Assembly (NCBI GenBank): GCA_032690845.1
Contig: CM064434.1
Span: 5,582,108 to 5,646,107 of the forward strand
Direction of reading: 5' to 3'
DNA from: Eleusine coracana subsp. coracana
Taxonomy: Eukaryota > Streptophyta > Magnoliopsida > Poales > Poaceae
DNA length: 64,000 nt
A program made the translations under genes and the position numbers. The notes under the pieces are model-generated. The model made no database searches, was not told the origin of the DNA, and was given only the letters and a program-made list of their open reading frames with translations. Below, piece after piece: positions 43,966 through 55,965 of this stretch. Positions within the stretch are counted from its first letter, which is position 1; each line of letters opens with the position of its first letter.

Positions 43966-45833
43966 TTAATCATGCAGATATCTAATACCCATGGATCTCA
44001 TATGTGCCTTATGCTTGGGCTGAGAGAGAGGCTTTATCAACGGATCATCGATGTTTGAATTCGTGTGCACCTTGCATATCTTTACATCACCTCGAGCGAC
44101 GATGTCTCGGATGAGGTCATAACGCCGTAGTACGTGTTTGTTCTTTTGATGCACTCTAGGCTCCTCGGCTTGCGCAATAGCACCACTATTGTCACAATAG
44201 AGATCCATTGGACTGGACGCACTAGGAACCATACCCAACTCAGAAACAAATTTTTTGATCCAAACAGCTTCCTTTGCAGCTTCTGAAGCGGCAAGGTACT
44301 CGGCCTCCGTTGTTGAGCCAGCAACCGTATCTTGCTTGGAACTCTTCCAGCTCACAACGCCTCTATTGAGGCAAAACACATATCCAGATTGCGATCTCGA
44401 ATCGTCTTTGTCGGTTTAGAATCTAGCATCAGTGTAACCATTTACAACGAGCTCTTCCTCACCTCCATAGACTAGGAACATACCCATAGTTCTTCTCAAG
44501 TACTTTAGGATATTCTTACTAGCCACCTAGTGAGCTTTTCCTGGGTTTGGTTGGAATCTGCTTGCAGCGCTTATAGCAAAAAATACATCTGGACGCGTAC
44601 ATATCATGGCATACATGATGGATCCGATAGTCAAAGCATACGAGATCGCTCTCATCTTCTCAATCTCATTAGGTGTCGAAGGACATTGAGTCTTGCTAAG
44701 AGTAATACCATGCGACATGGGCAAGAAACCTTTCTTGGAATCTTGCATATTGAACCATTTTAACACCTTGTTGATGTACGTGTCTTGGCATAACCTAATT
44801 AGCCTTTTTGATCTATCTCTATAGATCTTAATGCCCAAAACGTAAGCTACCTCTCCTAAGTCCTTCATAGAGAAACTCTTTCCCAAAGAAGTCTTAACAA
44901 CTTCAAGCATTAAAATATCATTACCGACCAGCAATATGTCATCCACATAAAGGACCAGGAAGACAAGCGCGCTCCCACTAGCCTTTTTGTAAACACAAGG
45001 CTCTTCTTTGTTTTTAATGAAGCCAAACCCTTTGACTACCTCTTCAAAGCGAAGATTCCAACTCCAAGATGCTTGCTTTAGTTCATAAATGGACTTTTGA
45101 AGCTTGCATATCTTCCTAGCATTTTGTGGATTGACAAAACCTTCAGGCTGTGTCATGTACACATCCTCACTTAGGTTTCCATTAAGGAAAGCCGTTTTGA
45201 CATCCATTTGCCATATCTCATAATTATAAAATACGACAATTGCTAGAAGGATCTGTATAGACTTTAGCATAGCGACGAGCGAGATGGTCTTATCATAATC
45301 AACTCCTTGAATTTGCTTAAAATCTTTCGCCACCAATCGTGCCTTATAGATCTGAACATTTCCATCCATGTCTATCCTTTTCTTAAAAACCCATTTACAC
45401 TCAGGCTGTGTTTGGAATAGAGGAATGAAAAACACAGGAATAGGAAAAAACACAGGAATGAGAAAAACACAGGAATAAAGAAAGTGAGAAAACCGCAGGA
45501 AACAAAAACAAAGGAATGGTGAAATTTGATGTTTGGATTGCAGGAATTTTTTGAATGTGCACAATATTCAATACGAACAAGTGACCGTTGCACAGTTGCA
45601 CTTTGTCGTTGCACACTTGCACTTAACCATTACACACATGCAGCTTTGCTCACTTGCAGACACATATATAGCCGTTGTAACTCTTGCAATGCAATCTTTG
45701 CCTTCTTATTGCTATATAAGTCACTCGTGAAGAAACAAGGCACACATCACATTCGTGCTTTCACCACTAACAGAATCTTTCCTGCCCATTTTCTTATCCA
45801 TCCTGTAGTGCATAAACAACATTCTTCCTTTCT

Positions 45834-47114
45834 ATGGATCCAAATTACCATTGTAGATCAAAAAATGAGGATGAGTTTGTTTTTCTCATTCTCCGTACAT
45901 TACAAGAAGGTAGTTCTTCTCAAGCAACATAGAGACAACCGATACACACATCTGAGAGAAATGGGGCCACATTTATCCATGAAGCTTTAATAGGGCACGA
46001 GCTGGTATGCAAAAGGAGGTTTCATATGGAAAAAAGAGAATTTCCTAGCTCTAGCTCAAAGGCTGCGTGAAAATGGTCTTGTTGATTCAAGGTATGTCTC
46101 CGTAGAAGAGCAATTGGGTATATTTCTTTATGCAGTATCAAAGAATGCAAGCAATCGAACATTGCAAGATATATTTCAACACAGTGGAGAAACAATCAGC
46201 CGGCACTTTGGAGCAGTGCTCAATGCAGTTACAAGACTCACATGCAACTATATACGCCCGCCTTCTCTACACTCACATCGCATTTTAAGACAACCTAAAT
46301 TTTTTCCATACTTTCAGGTAACCCATTTCTATAATTGTATCATGACATAACTATTCTATTATATGGTTCATTTTTTATTAAACCATAGCAATAATACATG
46401 CAGAACTGTATTGGTGCTATTGATGGAACTCACATTCCAATGGCTATTCCTCTTGGACAGCAAGAACCATATAGAAATAGAAAACAAAGTCTCTCACAAA
46501 ATGTGATGGTGGCATGTGATTTTGATCTCAAGTTTGTGCATGTGCATGCCGGTTGGGAAGGATCAGCTTCTGATGCAAGAGTCCTGTATGATGCACTTAA
46601 CCATGGGTTTAGTGTGCCTGCTGGTAAATTTTATCTTGTAGATGCAGGCTACGCTAACACACCAGAATTTCTTGCTCCATACCGAGGAACAAGATACCAT
46701 TTACAAGAACAAGGAAGGGCTAGACAAAAGCCACAGAATCATAAGGAATTATTCAACCTTCGACATGCTCAACTACGGAATCATATAGAGAGAATTATTG
46801 GAGTATTAAAAAATAGGTATCCCATACTGAAAGCAGCTTCATTGAATGACATCAACACACAAGTGGACATTTCTGTTGCTTGTTGTGTAACTCACAACTT
46901 CATACGACTACATAATGGAGACATGTCATTAGAAGATTATGTTACCACAAATATCAATCAAGAAAACATGGTTGTCGTACAAGATGGAGATCAACAATAT
47001 AATAATGATGTGGCAACACTAAACAACTTGCGTCAGGCAGGAAATGAAATGCGAGATGCCATAGCTACAAGGATGTGGGAAGCTTACATTGCTAGACGAA
47101 CAAGCCAACCATAG
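45834..47114 (+). pseudogene. Harbinger DDE transposase, two lesions
   Basis: Start Met 45834 (MDPNYHCRSKNEDEF). TAG at 45930-45932 and one extra C near 46045 (frame restored to LALAQRLRENGLVDSRY) break exon 1. Intron 46318-46403 (GTAACC...TGCAG, phase 0) lies just before the catalytic core. Exon 2 has D1 in GAIDGTHIPM, D2 in YLVDAGYAN and E in HAQLRNHIERIIGVLKNRYP, the DDE_Tnp_4 / HARBI1 pattern, and ends at 47114. Known: the transposase works with a Myb-like partner to bind ends and cut at three-base targets. Exon 2 is entirely open and could still be transcribed. Confidence 0.88.
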
Positions 47115-47403
47115 AAAGGTTCATATGTTTAATGTAACTGGGCCAACTCTAATGAGTTGGTTTGTACCCTGCTACTATGAGCACTAGAGTATTAGTACTT
47201 TATACAAAAGACTACTATCAACACCGCAGTGTAATTGGTATGCTATAACTATCCAACCCATACATAAGTCCTGCCATTAGCACTAGAGTATTAGAACTCT
47301 ATACAAAAGACTACCATTACTAACTGCAGTGCACGGGCTGTCCAAAAGGCATGCTAGGTCTTAGGTAAACTACTCAAAATAAACATGTCGTGTCTCACAA
47401 AAG

Positions 47404-48568
47404 CTAAAGTTGTTTGCGCAACCATTCCAATCGTATTGCAACACTGGTGAATGAGAGAAAAACTTCCCTGTTTCTTGGATTATCTTTGAAAATGTCTGCT
47501 GCTTTGATCATATCTTCTATTTGTAATAGATCAGCCATCCCCTCAAGTGTAGTAACACAGTTCTTGATGCTGTAGGGATCCTCCAGTTTCTTCTCCTCAA
47601 CAGCTACAAACCGATCAATCTCTTCCTTTTTGAGCCTTAGGTACCTCTCATGGAAATCTTCCGTTGAAGTGGTGCTGCTGGTTTTCTGCCTTTTAGGTCA
47701 TTTATTATCAGGCACCTGAGGAGTTGAAGTAGATGGGTGAGAATTCATGCATACACATTCTGTTTGTTGTTCAGGGGCATGTAGTTCTTGACTGGAGGAA
47801 TGTAATGCTTGTGCTCCTTCGGAATTGCTTGAGTCAGGAAATATAGAGTAATTATCTTGAGTAGGGAATTGCTTAAATCCCTCAGTACCAAACCAATCAG
47901 TGTTGTCCCTGTTGCCACTTTCTTCGTGTTCAATATTCAAGGATGGTGCAAATGGAGAAGATGAGTGCAGATGCAAATTAGGGACCTCCAAGGATGGTGA
48001 ATATGATGCTCCAACATCAGTCACTTGCTTTGCCTTATTGGCATAATGATCCATTCCATGACAACTTCTTCCTTCAGCATAACGCCCTGCATACATTTTG
48101 TGAACCAATTAAACATACAAGTACAGAAACTTGTGTAGCTAAGCAACAAAAAAAAAGGTTTACAAATTGAATCTCACCATCATATAGAGCAAATAAGTCG
48201 TCATAGTATGGAAATGATTTATCTCGCCATCGAAGAAGGGACTCTTTGTTTCTTCGTGCCTCCAATGATTCCCAAACTCTATCCGTTGCTGTTACCATCT
48301 TTCTATCAGAATCCCAGCCAAAGCCACTTTCTCCGGACAAATCTTTGACAGCTCGATATTCCTTTTTCATATCTTGCTCGTTTTGTTTTACTTGGCAAAC
48401 GGTGAATGTGGTTGAAAATTTTAGATTGAATTCAGTTGTGATGCTCTTCCATGCCTCCTTGCTCCATGCATTGTTTGTTCGATATCTGGGCACATTGTAC
48501 TCTTTTAATAGTCCGATAAGATAAACCTTCCTCTGGTGATTCCAGTTAGCTCTACCATTATTCTTCAT
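47404..48568 (-). pseudogene. Harbinger ORF1, Myb/SANT-like protein, one nonsense codon
   Basis: Met 48568; exon 1 to 48178 contains the Myb_DNA-bind_3 type domain (NHQRKVYLIGLLKEYNVPRY, NAWSKEAWKSITTEFNLKF, KKEYRAVKDLSGESGFGWD). Intron 48177-48087 (GTGAG...GCAG) joins ALYDG to RYAEGRSCHG. A Ser-rich linker follows. The frame stops at TGA 47698-47700 (probably a former Arg codon) and then remains open to 47404 (RYLRLKKEEIDRFVAVEEKK, then MADLLQIEDMIKAADIFKDN, EVFLSFTSVAIRLEWLRKQL). Known: ORF1 binds the transposon ends and recruits the transposase. Here it is truncated before its conserved C-terminal interaction region. Confidence 0.85.
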
Positions 48569-50951
48569 GGTGCCTAAATGAGTTCACAAAGACAACTTTA
48601 GTTTATCTCTAAGCCAATGAAAAACATGAGAAAGTTGTAGCTATATCAAACAAGATATGTTCATGTGCGTATAGAGGAATGTGACCAACTAGATAAATGA
48701 TGGTAGGATAACGTAAATCAGCAAGTACACCTATTTATCTTTACACACACGAATCTTGACTGGAAAACATAAACACATCAATACAGATCTTGACTCCAAG
48801 ATTCAAGTGTATGGAAGGTCCAAGGGGCTTAAAAACTTGCATCTAATAAAAGAAAAATCTAGATTTTGAATCTTATACCTGTGTCTTGAGTAATCTCTTC
48901 GTCTCCTCCAGATTGCCCACCAAGATCCAGCGTTGATGGATGAGGAAAATAGGAAGGGTGAGGGGGAGGGGTAACGGGGAGAGGAGGATTGGGATTTCGT
49001 GGAGCAGAGGACCTTCTCTGCTGTTGGTTCGGCATCTTTCGTGGATTCGCGCCAATTTTGCTAGGGTTCTTCAGCAATGGCGGGAAAGGGAGAAGAACTG
49101 ATGGGAGGGAGAGCGCGAGCGAAGTGAGCGTTCCTTTGATCGGACTGGAGTTTTTGTTTCCTATGAAATGCGCTCGGTCTGCTCTCTTTCCTCCGGAAAC
49201 AAAAGCTCATTTCCTTTGTACCAAACGCACACATGACTTTCCTTTCCAAAGGAACCCATTCCTCTAAAATTCCTTTGATTTCCCTTCAATCCAAATGCAG
49301 CCTCAATGGTTTTTACACCATCAGGCGGATCTATCAACTTCCAAACTTGATTTTCTATTATGGATTCTAATTCGGATCTCATGGATCCAAGCCATTTCTC
49401 AGAGTCCGATCCTATCATTGCTTCACTGTAAGTCTTAGGCTCATCATTGTCTAACAATAATATGTCGCGCTGCCCCGTGGTTAGGAGCATGAACTTTTCA
49501 GGAGCGCGACGTGCCCTTTCTGACCTACGCGGGGCTGGTATTTCAACAATTGATTCAACAACAATTTGTTCATCTAATTATGGTATAGCGGAAGAAGAAA
49601 CATTTTCTGGAGCTTCTTGAACTTCTTCAAGTTGCACCGTTCTCCCACTTACCCATTTGGAGAGAAACCCTTTCTCTAGAAAAACACCATTACGAGTGAT
49701 AAACACTTTGCCCTCTTCCTGGTTGTAAAAATAATAACCTTTGGTTTCCCTAGGGTATCCTACAAAGAAGCATTTATCAGACTTGGAAGAAAGCTTATCA
49801 GACGTCATACGTTTTACATAAGCCTCACATTCCCAAATCTTAAGAAAAGACAACTCGGGACGCTTCCCAGTCCATATCTCATATGGCGTCCTTTCCACGG
49901 ATTTAGATGGAACCGTATTAAGTGTGAAAGCGGCAGTTTCTAGAGCATATCCCCAGAAGGACGATGGAAGATCACTTTGGCTCATCATAGACCTAACCAT
50001 GTCTAACAAGGTTCGGTTCCTCTGTTCGGATACTCCATTCCATTGGGGTGTTCTTGACGGAGTCTATTGTGGAACAATTCCACATTACTTTAGATGTTCA
50101 CCAAATTCATGGCTCAAATATTCACCACCACGATCAGATCATAGGAGTTTAATAGTCTTGCCCAATTGATTTTTTACTTCATTTTGAAATTCTTTAAACT
50201 TTTCAAAGGATTCAGACTTATGCCTCATTAAGTAGATGTAACCATATCTACTAAAGTCGTCCGTAAAGGTATGAAGTACTGAAACCCACCTCTGATCGTG
50301 CAACTCATTGGTCCACATACATCCGTATGTACAAGTCATAAATAGTTCACTCGCCCTCTCACTATTTCCTGTGAAAGGCGACTTAAACATTTTGCCAAGT
50401 AAACAAGACTCACATGTATCAATTGATTCAAAACCAAAAGAACTTAGAAGACCATCTGTATGGAGCTTCTTTATGCGCTTCTCATTTATATGACCTAAAC
50501 GACAATGCCAAGTATATGTGGGATTCAAATCATTAGGCTTGAGCCTTTTCGCATCAATGTTATAAATAGGCTTATTCTCAAGATCTAAGTAATACAATCC
50601 ATTTACCAATGGGCAATTACCATAGAGAATATCATTTAAATAAATGGAACAACACTTGTTCCTTATTATGACCTCATAACCATCATGTTCCTCTAAACAC
50701 TTTGAAGAAATAATGTTTTTGCCTAAGGCAGGAATGTAACAACAATTATTTAACTCCAAAACTAATCCTGATGGTAATGAAAGTGGATAAGTTCTGACAG
50801 CCAACGCAACAACCTTTGCACCATTGCCGATGCAAGCATCCACCTCGCCCTTTGCACAATTCCTTGCTTCTTTAAGCCCCTGCAACGATTTGCATGTATG
50901 AATCATTGATCCGGTATTAAATACCCATAAATCATAAGGACGTGTAGCAAC

Positions 50952-51057
50952 ATGGGTTGAAACCTGGGCCAAAATAACTTGGCCCAACTAAGCCATACCT
51001 GGGCTGAAATAACTTGGCCCAACTAAGCCATACCTGGGCTGAAATAACTTGGCCCAA
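50952..51057. repeat. 36-bp tandem repeat in copia gag/pol junction
   Basis: The unit CCTGGGCTGAAATAACTTGG plus CCCAACTAAGCCATA occurs almost three times. It is readable as a peptide repeat (GQVILAQV-like) just before the protease, suggesting in-frame slippage in a linker. Confidence 0.8.
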
Positions 51058-51239
51058 CGTGCCATCGACAGCTATAACTGATCATCCGCGATCAGTTTTC
51101 ATGATTAGTCATGATTAATCAACAATTAGCCGGACGATCATGAAATTGATCACCCTAATCGAGTCACCCACCCTGATCGACTGTGCCTGAGTGATAAGGA
51201 CGATTAATCATGATTAATCGCGATTAATCGGACGAGTTG

Positions 51240-51630
51240 AAAACGTGGATCTATGGCCAAATCAGGGTGCAGAGCAGCATCAAGTTTCTCCAGATTCTCA
51301 ATGTAACCAATCATCTTGATCACATGAGGACTGACAGAACCGTTTTCAGCCTGCACGCAAACAAGGACTTTGAGATGTTGTACCTCTCAGACCTTGCTTG
51401 GTTCTCAAACATGCCACGGAGTCCCTCAATCATATTGTGAGCATCCATGTTCTTATATTGCTTCTGAAGCTCAGAGGACATAGTGGCAAGCATGAGACAG
51501 CTAACATCAATGGCATCATTGGTACGCTTCTCATACTCCCTTTTCTGAGCGGCAGTAGCATTATCTGGCAGATCATCAGGATAGGAAAGCTCTAGAACAT
51601 ATTCCTTTTTCTCTTGCTTGAGAACAATTC
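51240..51630 (-). pseudogene. Copia gag, C-terminal part
   Basis: Minus strand reads VLKQEKKEYVLELSYPDDLP, YEKRTNDAIDVSCLMLATMS and MIEGLRGMFENQARSERYNI, the UBN2-type gag domain, then degenerates past 51340. The upstream residues (LEKEKLSGTNFIDWYRNLRI) are at 53665-53760, on the far side of the inserted solo LTR. Confidence 0.8.
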
Positions 51631-53664
51631 TGAAAGTCCCTTGATGTCGCCTAGAGGGGGGGTGAATAGGCGTTTCTAAAAAATTAACAAAAACTCACAG
51701 CGGAATTAAAGCTGTTAAAACCGGTTGCACCGGTTTAGCAAACCGATTACACCGGTTTTGTCAGAGAGCTTGGATCAAATAGTTAAATAAGAAAAACAAC
51801 CAAGCTCAAGAGACAAGCAAGCTATAAAAGCAAACACAGGAACTACCTCTATTTGATTCACAAAGAACCTACACAATATAGCAATGACCAAAAACCGGTC
51901 CCACCGGATTCCTCGGGGCAGAGAGAATAAAACAGTAAATTACAATGTCCCACTTAGTTCTAGTAAGATTAATGAATCCTAGAGAGCATGCAAGAACTAG
52001 CACAAATAATCACAAGGAAAGACAAGCACCACTACTTATACAACCTATGGATCAAGAACAAATAAAGCAAGAACTTTATGAAAGCAAACCAAGTGAAGCA
52101 CACGGAGATTTGTTTGCCGAAGTTCAGATTCACCCCGTGAACCCTACGTCTCCGTTGAGGAAGCTTGAGCTGCTCACAAGGCACTCCAAGCCGGGTCTCT
52201 TTCAACCGCTTTCCTCGATCCACTATCTTTGCTTCTTTCCTTGCGGAGGCGAAGCGGACCTTCACAAACTTTCCCAAGGCTCACCACAAACTTGGGAGCT
52301 CTAGGGTGACGCCTAGCCGACTAGGAGGATTCACCTCCAAGAGTAACAAGTGCTTCACGGATTTGCAACGCAATGCTCAAATGCTCAAGTGTAGGATTTT
52401 TGCTTTTGTGCTCTCAATCTCAATCCCTCTCAACCCAATGCTTAGGATTTCTCACAAATCACTCAAACCTCACAAAGAGGTGTTGGGGAGAGCTCTACAA
52501 GGCTTTGGATGTATTTTCTTCGTGCACACAATCATCAGCCTCCAAAGGAGGAGGGAAGGAAGTATTTATACTTGTCCCCCCAAAACTAGCCGTTATACTG
52601 AACTAGTCAAAACCGGTCCCACCGGTTTCTCAAACCGGTCCCACCGGTTTTCCTGAACTAGCCGTTAGAGGTTTGAACCAAAACCGGTCCATTTGGTTTG
52701 GTAAACCGGTTACACCGGTTTTTCCTGTTATAGTGAGAGTTAGTGTGAGTGTAGGTGTTGTGTTTCTCTCATCTCACTTGAGTTTTTCTTTGAGCATTGA
52801 GACATTAAATGCAAATCATGTAGCATCCCTCTTGATAGAGCGGCATGCCTAAACTCAAGATTAAATAAAAAGACAATTCTTCTTCTTGAGCTTGCATGAT
52901 AATGAATTTTGCCACTTCTTCTCTTTTAGCTTCATATGGGCTGCCACATGTGTTTTTGCTGAGCGTCGTCACCTAGAGCTTGTGACTTTGAAACTCTTCA
53001 TTTATCATGTCCGTTTCTACCTTCTTGTTCACAAGTCATATTATATCTTCATATTCCAATAATGAATAATACTAGGAAATGCATGACCACATATAGCTTG
53101 ATTGGTCCATCACGATTGCGCTCCACCTTCCCTTCACCATGTCTTGGGTCCCTCAGCGCCAAGACTTCATCTTGCCCTTCTCCCGTGCATGATCCATCGT
53201 GGCCAAGCCATGCCAATCCTTCACCATATTGCTATCTTGAGTCACACATCACTTTGTATTATCGTTATACCTTCATTTGAAATTCTTCTTTGCAATGTAG
53301 ACGTGATCAAGTTGCTTCCAAGATAACTACCATAGAAGAATGGCACTTGATCACTTCCCTTTACTTGACAACACCAATTTGTTGAGACCATCTCATATCA
53401 ATAGTTTTTATGTCTCATATTCATTTCAAGTCTTGGCTTGTCATAGTCTTGCTTTATATGGACCTATTTGTTTGACACTTCTCTTTTTCATCACATAAGC
53501 CCATTTTCTTTGCACAATTGTACATTACCGAAGATGATCATTTGTATTCATGCAACGTATATTCTTCATGTACCACCTGCTCATATACTCACAAAGAGGA
53601 TTAGTTCTTTAATCACGTTGTCATACAACCACCAAAACCCACTAGGGGCATAGATGCACTTTCA
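51631..53664. mobile_element. Solo LTR, AATTC target duplication
   Basis: 2034 bp starting TGAAAGTCCCTTGATG and ending CATAGATGCACTTTCA, that is TG...CA, with AATTC on both sides (51626-51630 and 53665-53669). It splits the gag codons between LRI and VLKQEK. No coding capacity. A striking set of AACCGGT...ACCGGTTT palindromic words occurs at 51719-51760, 51893-51908 and 52608-52720. Inferred: LTR left by recombination between the two ends of a larger element. The strand of origin is not determined. Confidence 0.8.
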
Positions 53665-53770
53665 AATTCTCAAGTTGCGATACCAATCAATAAAGTTTGT
53701 TCCACTAAGCTTTTCTTTTTCAAGAATCGAGCGTAAATTGAAAGTGTTACTAGCGGTTGGTGTCATGATC
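53665..53770 (-). pseudogene. Copia gag, N-terminal part
   Basis: Minus strand Met near 53765 followed by TPTASNTFNLRSILEKEKLS and GTNFIDWYRNLRI, the conserved copia gag start. It joins the 51630 piece across the solo LTR after one AATTC copy is removed. Confidence 0.8.
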
Positions 53771-55260
53771 TACAATAGAAAATATGCGAATATAAGCACT
53801 ATGTAAATGTAAAACTCTTATTAAACATTTTAACAAAAGTTTATAATTCCACTATATGCTTGGAACCGTTTTCTCTCAAAATAACATATAGTGGTTCACC
53901 ATATTCAACTTAGATCCTAATGAGCTTTGGCATCACTGCTAGAAATCTAGTGACATAGGTAAGCAACAATTTGCTAATCATATCCCAATGTGACTCTTGT
54001 TTGTTGAGTGGCATCACATGCCCCGGCGCCAACACGATGCCCCAAAGCCCAAAACCGTTTTGATAGATTTGTTAATTAAACCAATACTATGTATATAAAT
54101 GTCCGACATTTACCCTTATAATTAAAATAGTTGAGGTATTCTACTTTGGCAGACCTACCATGCAACGATCATAATTTTAATAGGTGCAGCTATTGGAAGG
54201 GCATATAATTTAATTTTTCTTGAGGGAACATATTCTAGCATGTTAATCATATCCAATACAAATAACACATGAAAGAATAGGATGACATGAACATCATCAC
54301 AGGCAATCATATTAACTATGAAATAGCATGGCCCCTTTCAATTGGTGATCTCCATCTCCATTGTCATCGCCATGTCTCCCGTCCCTTCAACCATCATGCT
54401 TGAGGCCTCCATGAACTAACACTTAGCTACTATAACTAATAGCTAGTAATAAATTACATGAGAATATCAAACATCACAGGTCGATACGCAGGCCGTTATA
54501 TAATAATATGACAGCCTCAACCCAGTTGTAATTAATCATGACACGCATGTCATGCAAATAACATACATACATCACATGCATCTTTTGGGACATACCATTT
54601 ATAACATTCTCTGCAAAAACAAGTTAGGCGAGAAGCGAATGCTAACATGTGGCTAAAAAGGGGTGTAACAATCTAGGCGAGAAGCAAATGTCCATATGAC
54701 GGTCCAATATAAATAACAGATGAAAGAATAGGATGACAGGAACATCATCACAGGTAATCATATTAACTGTGAAATAGCATAGCCCCTTTCAATTTGTGAA
54801 CTCCATCTCCATTGCCATCGCCATGTCTCCCGTCCCTTCAACCATCATGCAGCACCCTGAAACCTCACAGGATTTCATAGATCATATCTATGAAATCGCA
54901 ATGGAAATCCTATCAGGAAAATCATATTTGCCTGATTTCGAGTCATTCATAATACCTCAGTTTCCATTAGGTTTTCATGAGTAGACTGCGGTATATGATC
55001 ATGATACTATTGGCTCTTCTACTGGCGCACGCAGTTAGTCTTGATGGTGATTCCAGCCGGTAGGGACAAGTCGCGCGCGCATGGAGAAAGAACACAAATG
55101 AATTAATGATACATGTATCGCTATCCGCCCATTACCTTGTGAACCTCACTATCACTATTGATCTGATCAACCCGTACACAAAAGCATGTAATAGATCTCA
55201 TCTAATACATCCGTATATCAACTATATGTACAAGATCCAGATCATAAACTATACAAGGTC
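53771..55260. other. Copia leader region with a 150-bp direct repeat
   Basis: Unusually long (1.5 kb) non-coding stretch between primer site and gag. About 150 bp (AACACATGAAAGAATAGGAT onward at 54263; AACAGATGAAAGAATAGGAT at 54712) occurs twice in direct orientation, roughly 450 bp apart. No gene recognised. Confidence 0.65.
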
Positions 55261-55273
55261 GGCTCTGATGCCA
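55261..55273 (-). other. Copia primer-binding site
   Basis: Minus strand TGGCATCAGAGCC, one base from the initiator-Met tRNA complement TGGTATCAGAGC, one base inside the LTR. Confidence 0.85.
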
Positions 55274-55274
55274 C

Positions 55275-55772
55275 TGAAGGGGAACGTGTAGGCTACGATA
55301 GCATATAAAATTTCTACCGTTCAACCAGAAAACCTTGCAAGAGGGGATTATGGATCGTTACCACTAGACGCGCAGTCGGAGCAGAAGCGAATATTGGAGT
55401 AGCTCGTCCAATGTAGTCGCGCGTCGATGTAGAGGAAGTAGTCGATCATAATTGTCTCCTAGTCCAGCCGTCCGGCACCGCAGCAACAGCAGCGTCTCCT
55501 CGCGGTATCCACACCTACAGGGTTGGAGCACTGTGCACGACGTGCTAGCACCGGCAACACAGCTAGGGTTTGTGGGCAAGAGAGAGGAGCGTGGCGGCTG
55601 GGTTCTAGACTGGTGGTCACATGCACCCCTTGTCTCGCCTCCACTTATATAGACCCTTCTAATGGGCCTCGACAAGTTGGCTCATTAGTGAACTAATCTC
55701 TCACAGATCAATATCCGTATGGCCCTCACATACGGATCAAATCCATAATGTCTCTTGGGTATATCTCCAATA
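55275..55772 (-). repeat. 5' LTR of the copia element
   Basis: Matches 42535-43033 over its full length with scattered, mostly transition differences and small indels. The outer terminus has decayed from TG to TA (minus strand TATTGGAG). ATGCG follows directly. Confidence 0.9.
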
Positions 55773-55777
55773 ATGCG

Positions 55778-55937
55778 GGCATGCGAGTACGGGTAGTACT
55801 TTCTCTTGCTCATTAAACTTTTGCCCGTTGGGTTTCACATGCTGCCCGTGCCCGTAGGCACAAATCATCCCCCGAATCCGCAACTATTTGAGTATTTGCC
55901 CGTGGGCATGTGGGTAACGGGTGCCTGTTGTCATCTT
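55778..55937. other. Right half of a GCCCGTGGGC-rich insertion
   Basis: Contains ATTTGCCCGTGGGCATGTGG and CCCGTGCCCGTAGGC motifs. Its outer end, reversed (GATGACAACAGGCACCCGTT), resembles 42088-42110 (GATATGGCAACGGAAAAAAT, then ACCCGTGG) in inverted orientation. Inferred: the two halves belong to one small inverted-repeat element into which the copia jumped. No clear target duplication. Confidence 0.4.
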
Positions 55938-55965
55938 TATTTAGGAACCATTGTCGATAGCTCAT
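55938..55965 (-). pseudogene. DUF1668-like copy 6, start codon piece
   Basis: Met 55965 followed by SYRQWFLN, matching the family start (MSHRRRLLN). The rest of the gene lies about 13.8 kb away at 42090, beyond the copia element. Confidence 0.5.

Larger units (their letters stand above)
45404..49302. mobile_element. PIF/Harbinger transposon, TCA target duplication
   Basis: Left end GGCTGTGTTTGGAATAG, right end (reverse) GGCTGCATTTGGATTG, with TCA at 45401-45403 and 49303-49305. 3.9 kb with both expected genes: a DDE transposase (plus strand) and a Myb/SANT ORF1 (minus strand), convergent. Removing the element and one TCA joins KTIE to CKWVFKK in frame in the host copia RT, confirming the boundaries. 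Both genes carry nonsense codons, so this copy is probably immobile on its own. Confidence 0.93.
43966..50987 (-). pseudogene. Copia pol (protease, integrase, RT, RNase H), interrupted
   Basis: Minus-strand pieces in order. 50987-50139: protease with NTG in place of the catalytic DTG (WVFNTGSMIHTC), GAG-pre-integrase HHCC region (WHCRLGHINEKR...CESCLLGK) and integrase core (FTDDFSRYGYIYLMR). 50138-49578: rest of integrase (TPSRTPQWNGVSEQRNRTLL, with nonsense codons). 49490-49306: start of RT, ending GVKTIE. Then the Harbinger element. 45400-44527: RT resuming CKWVFKKRIDMDG, with QMDVKTAFLNG and the catalytic YVDD. 44526-43966: RNase H (STTEAEYLAASEAAKE, YCDNSGAIAQ). Stops and the mutated protease Asp show it is inactive. 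Confidence 0.9.
42535..55772 (-). mobile_element. Ty1/copia retrotransposon with two nested insertions
   Basis: Two LTRs of about 500 bp, flanked by perfect ATGCG target duplications (42530-42534 and 55773-55777). Minus-strand order: LTR, Met-tRNA primer site, leader, gag, protease, integrase, RT, RNase H, polypurine tract, LTR. 13.2 kb in total, of which 3.9 kb is a Harbinger element and 2.0 kb a solo LTR. Domain order (integrase before RT) is diagnostic of copia. It landed in a segment that splits DUF1668 copy 6. Confidence 0.93.
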
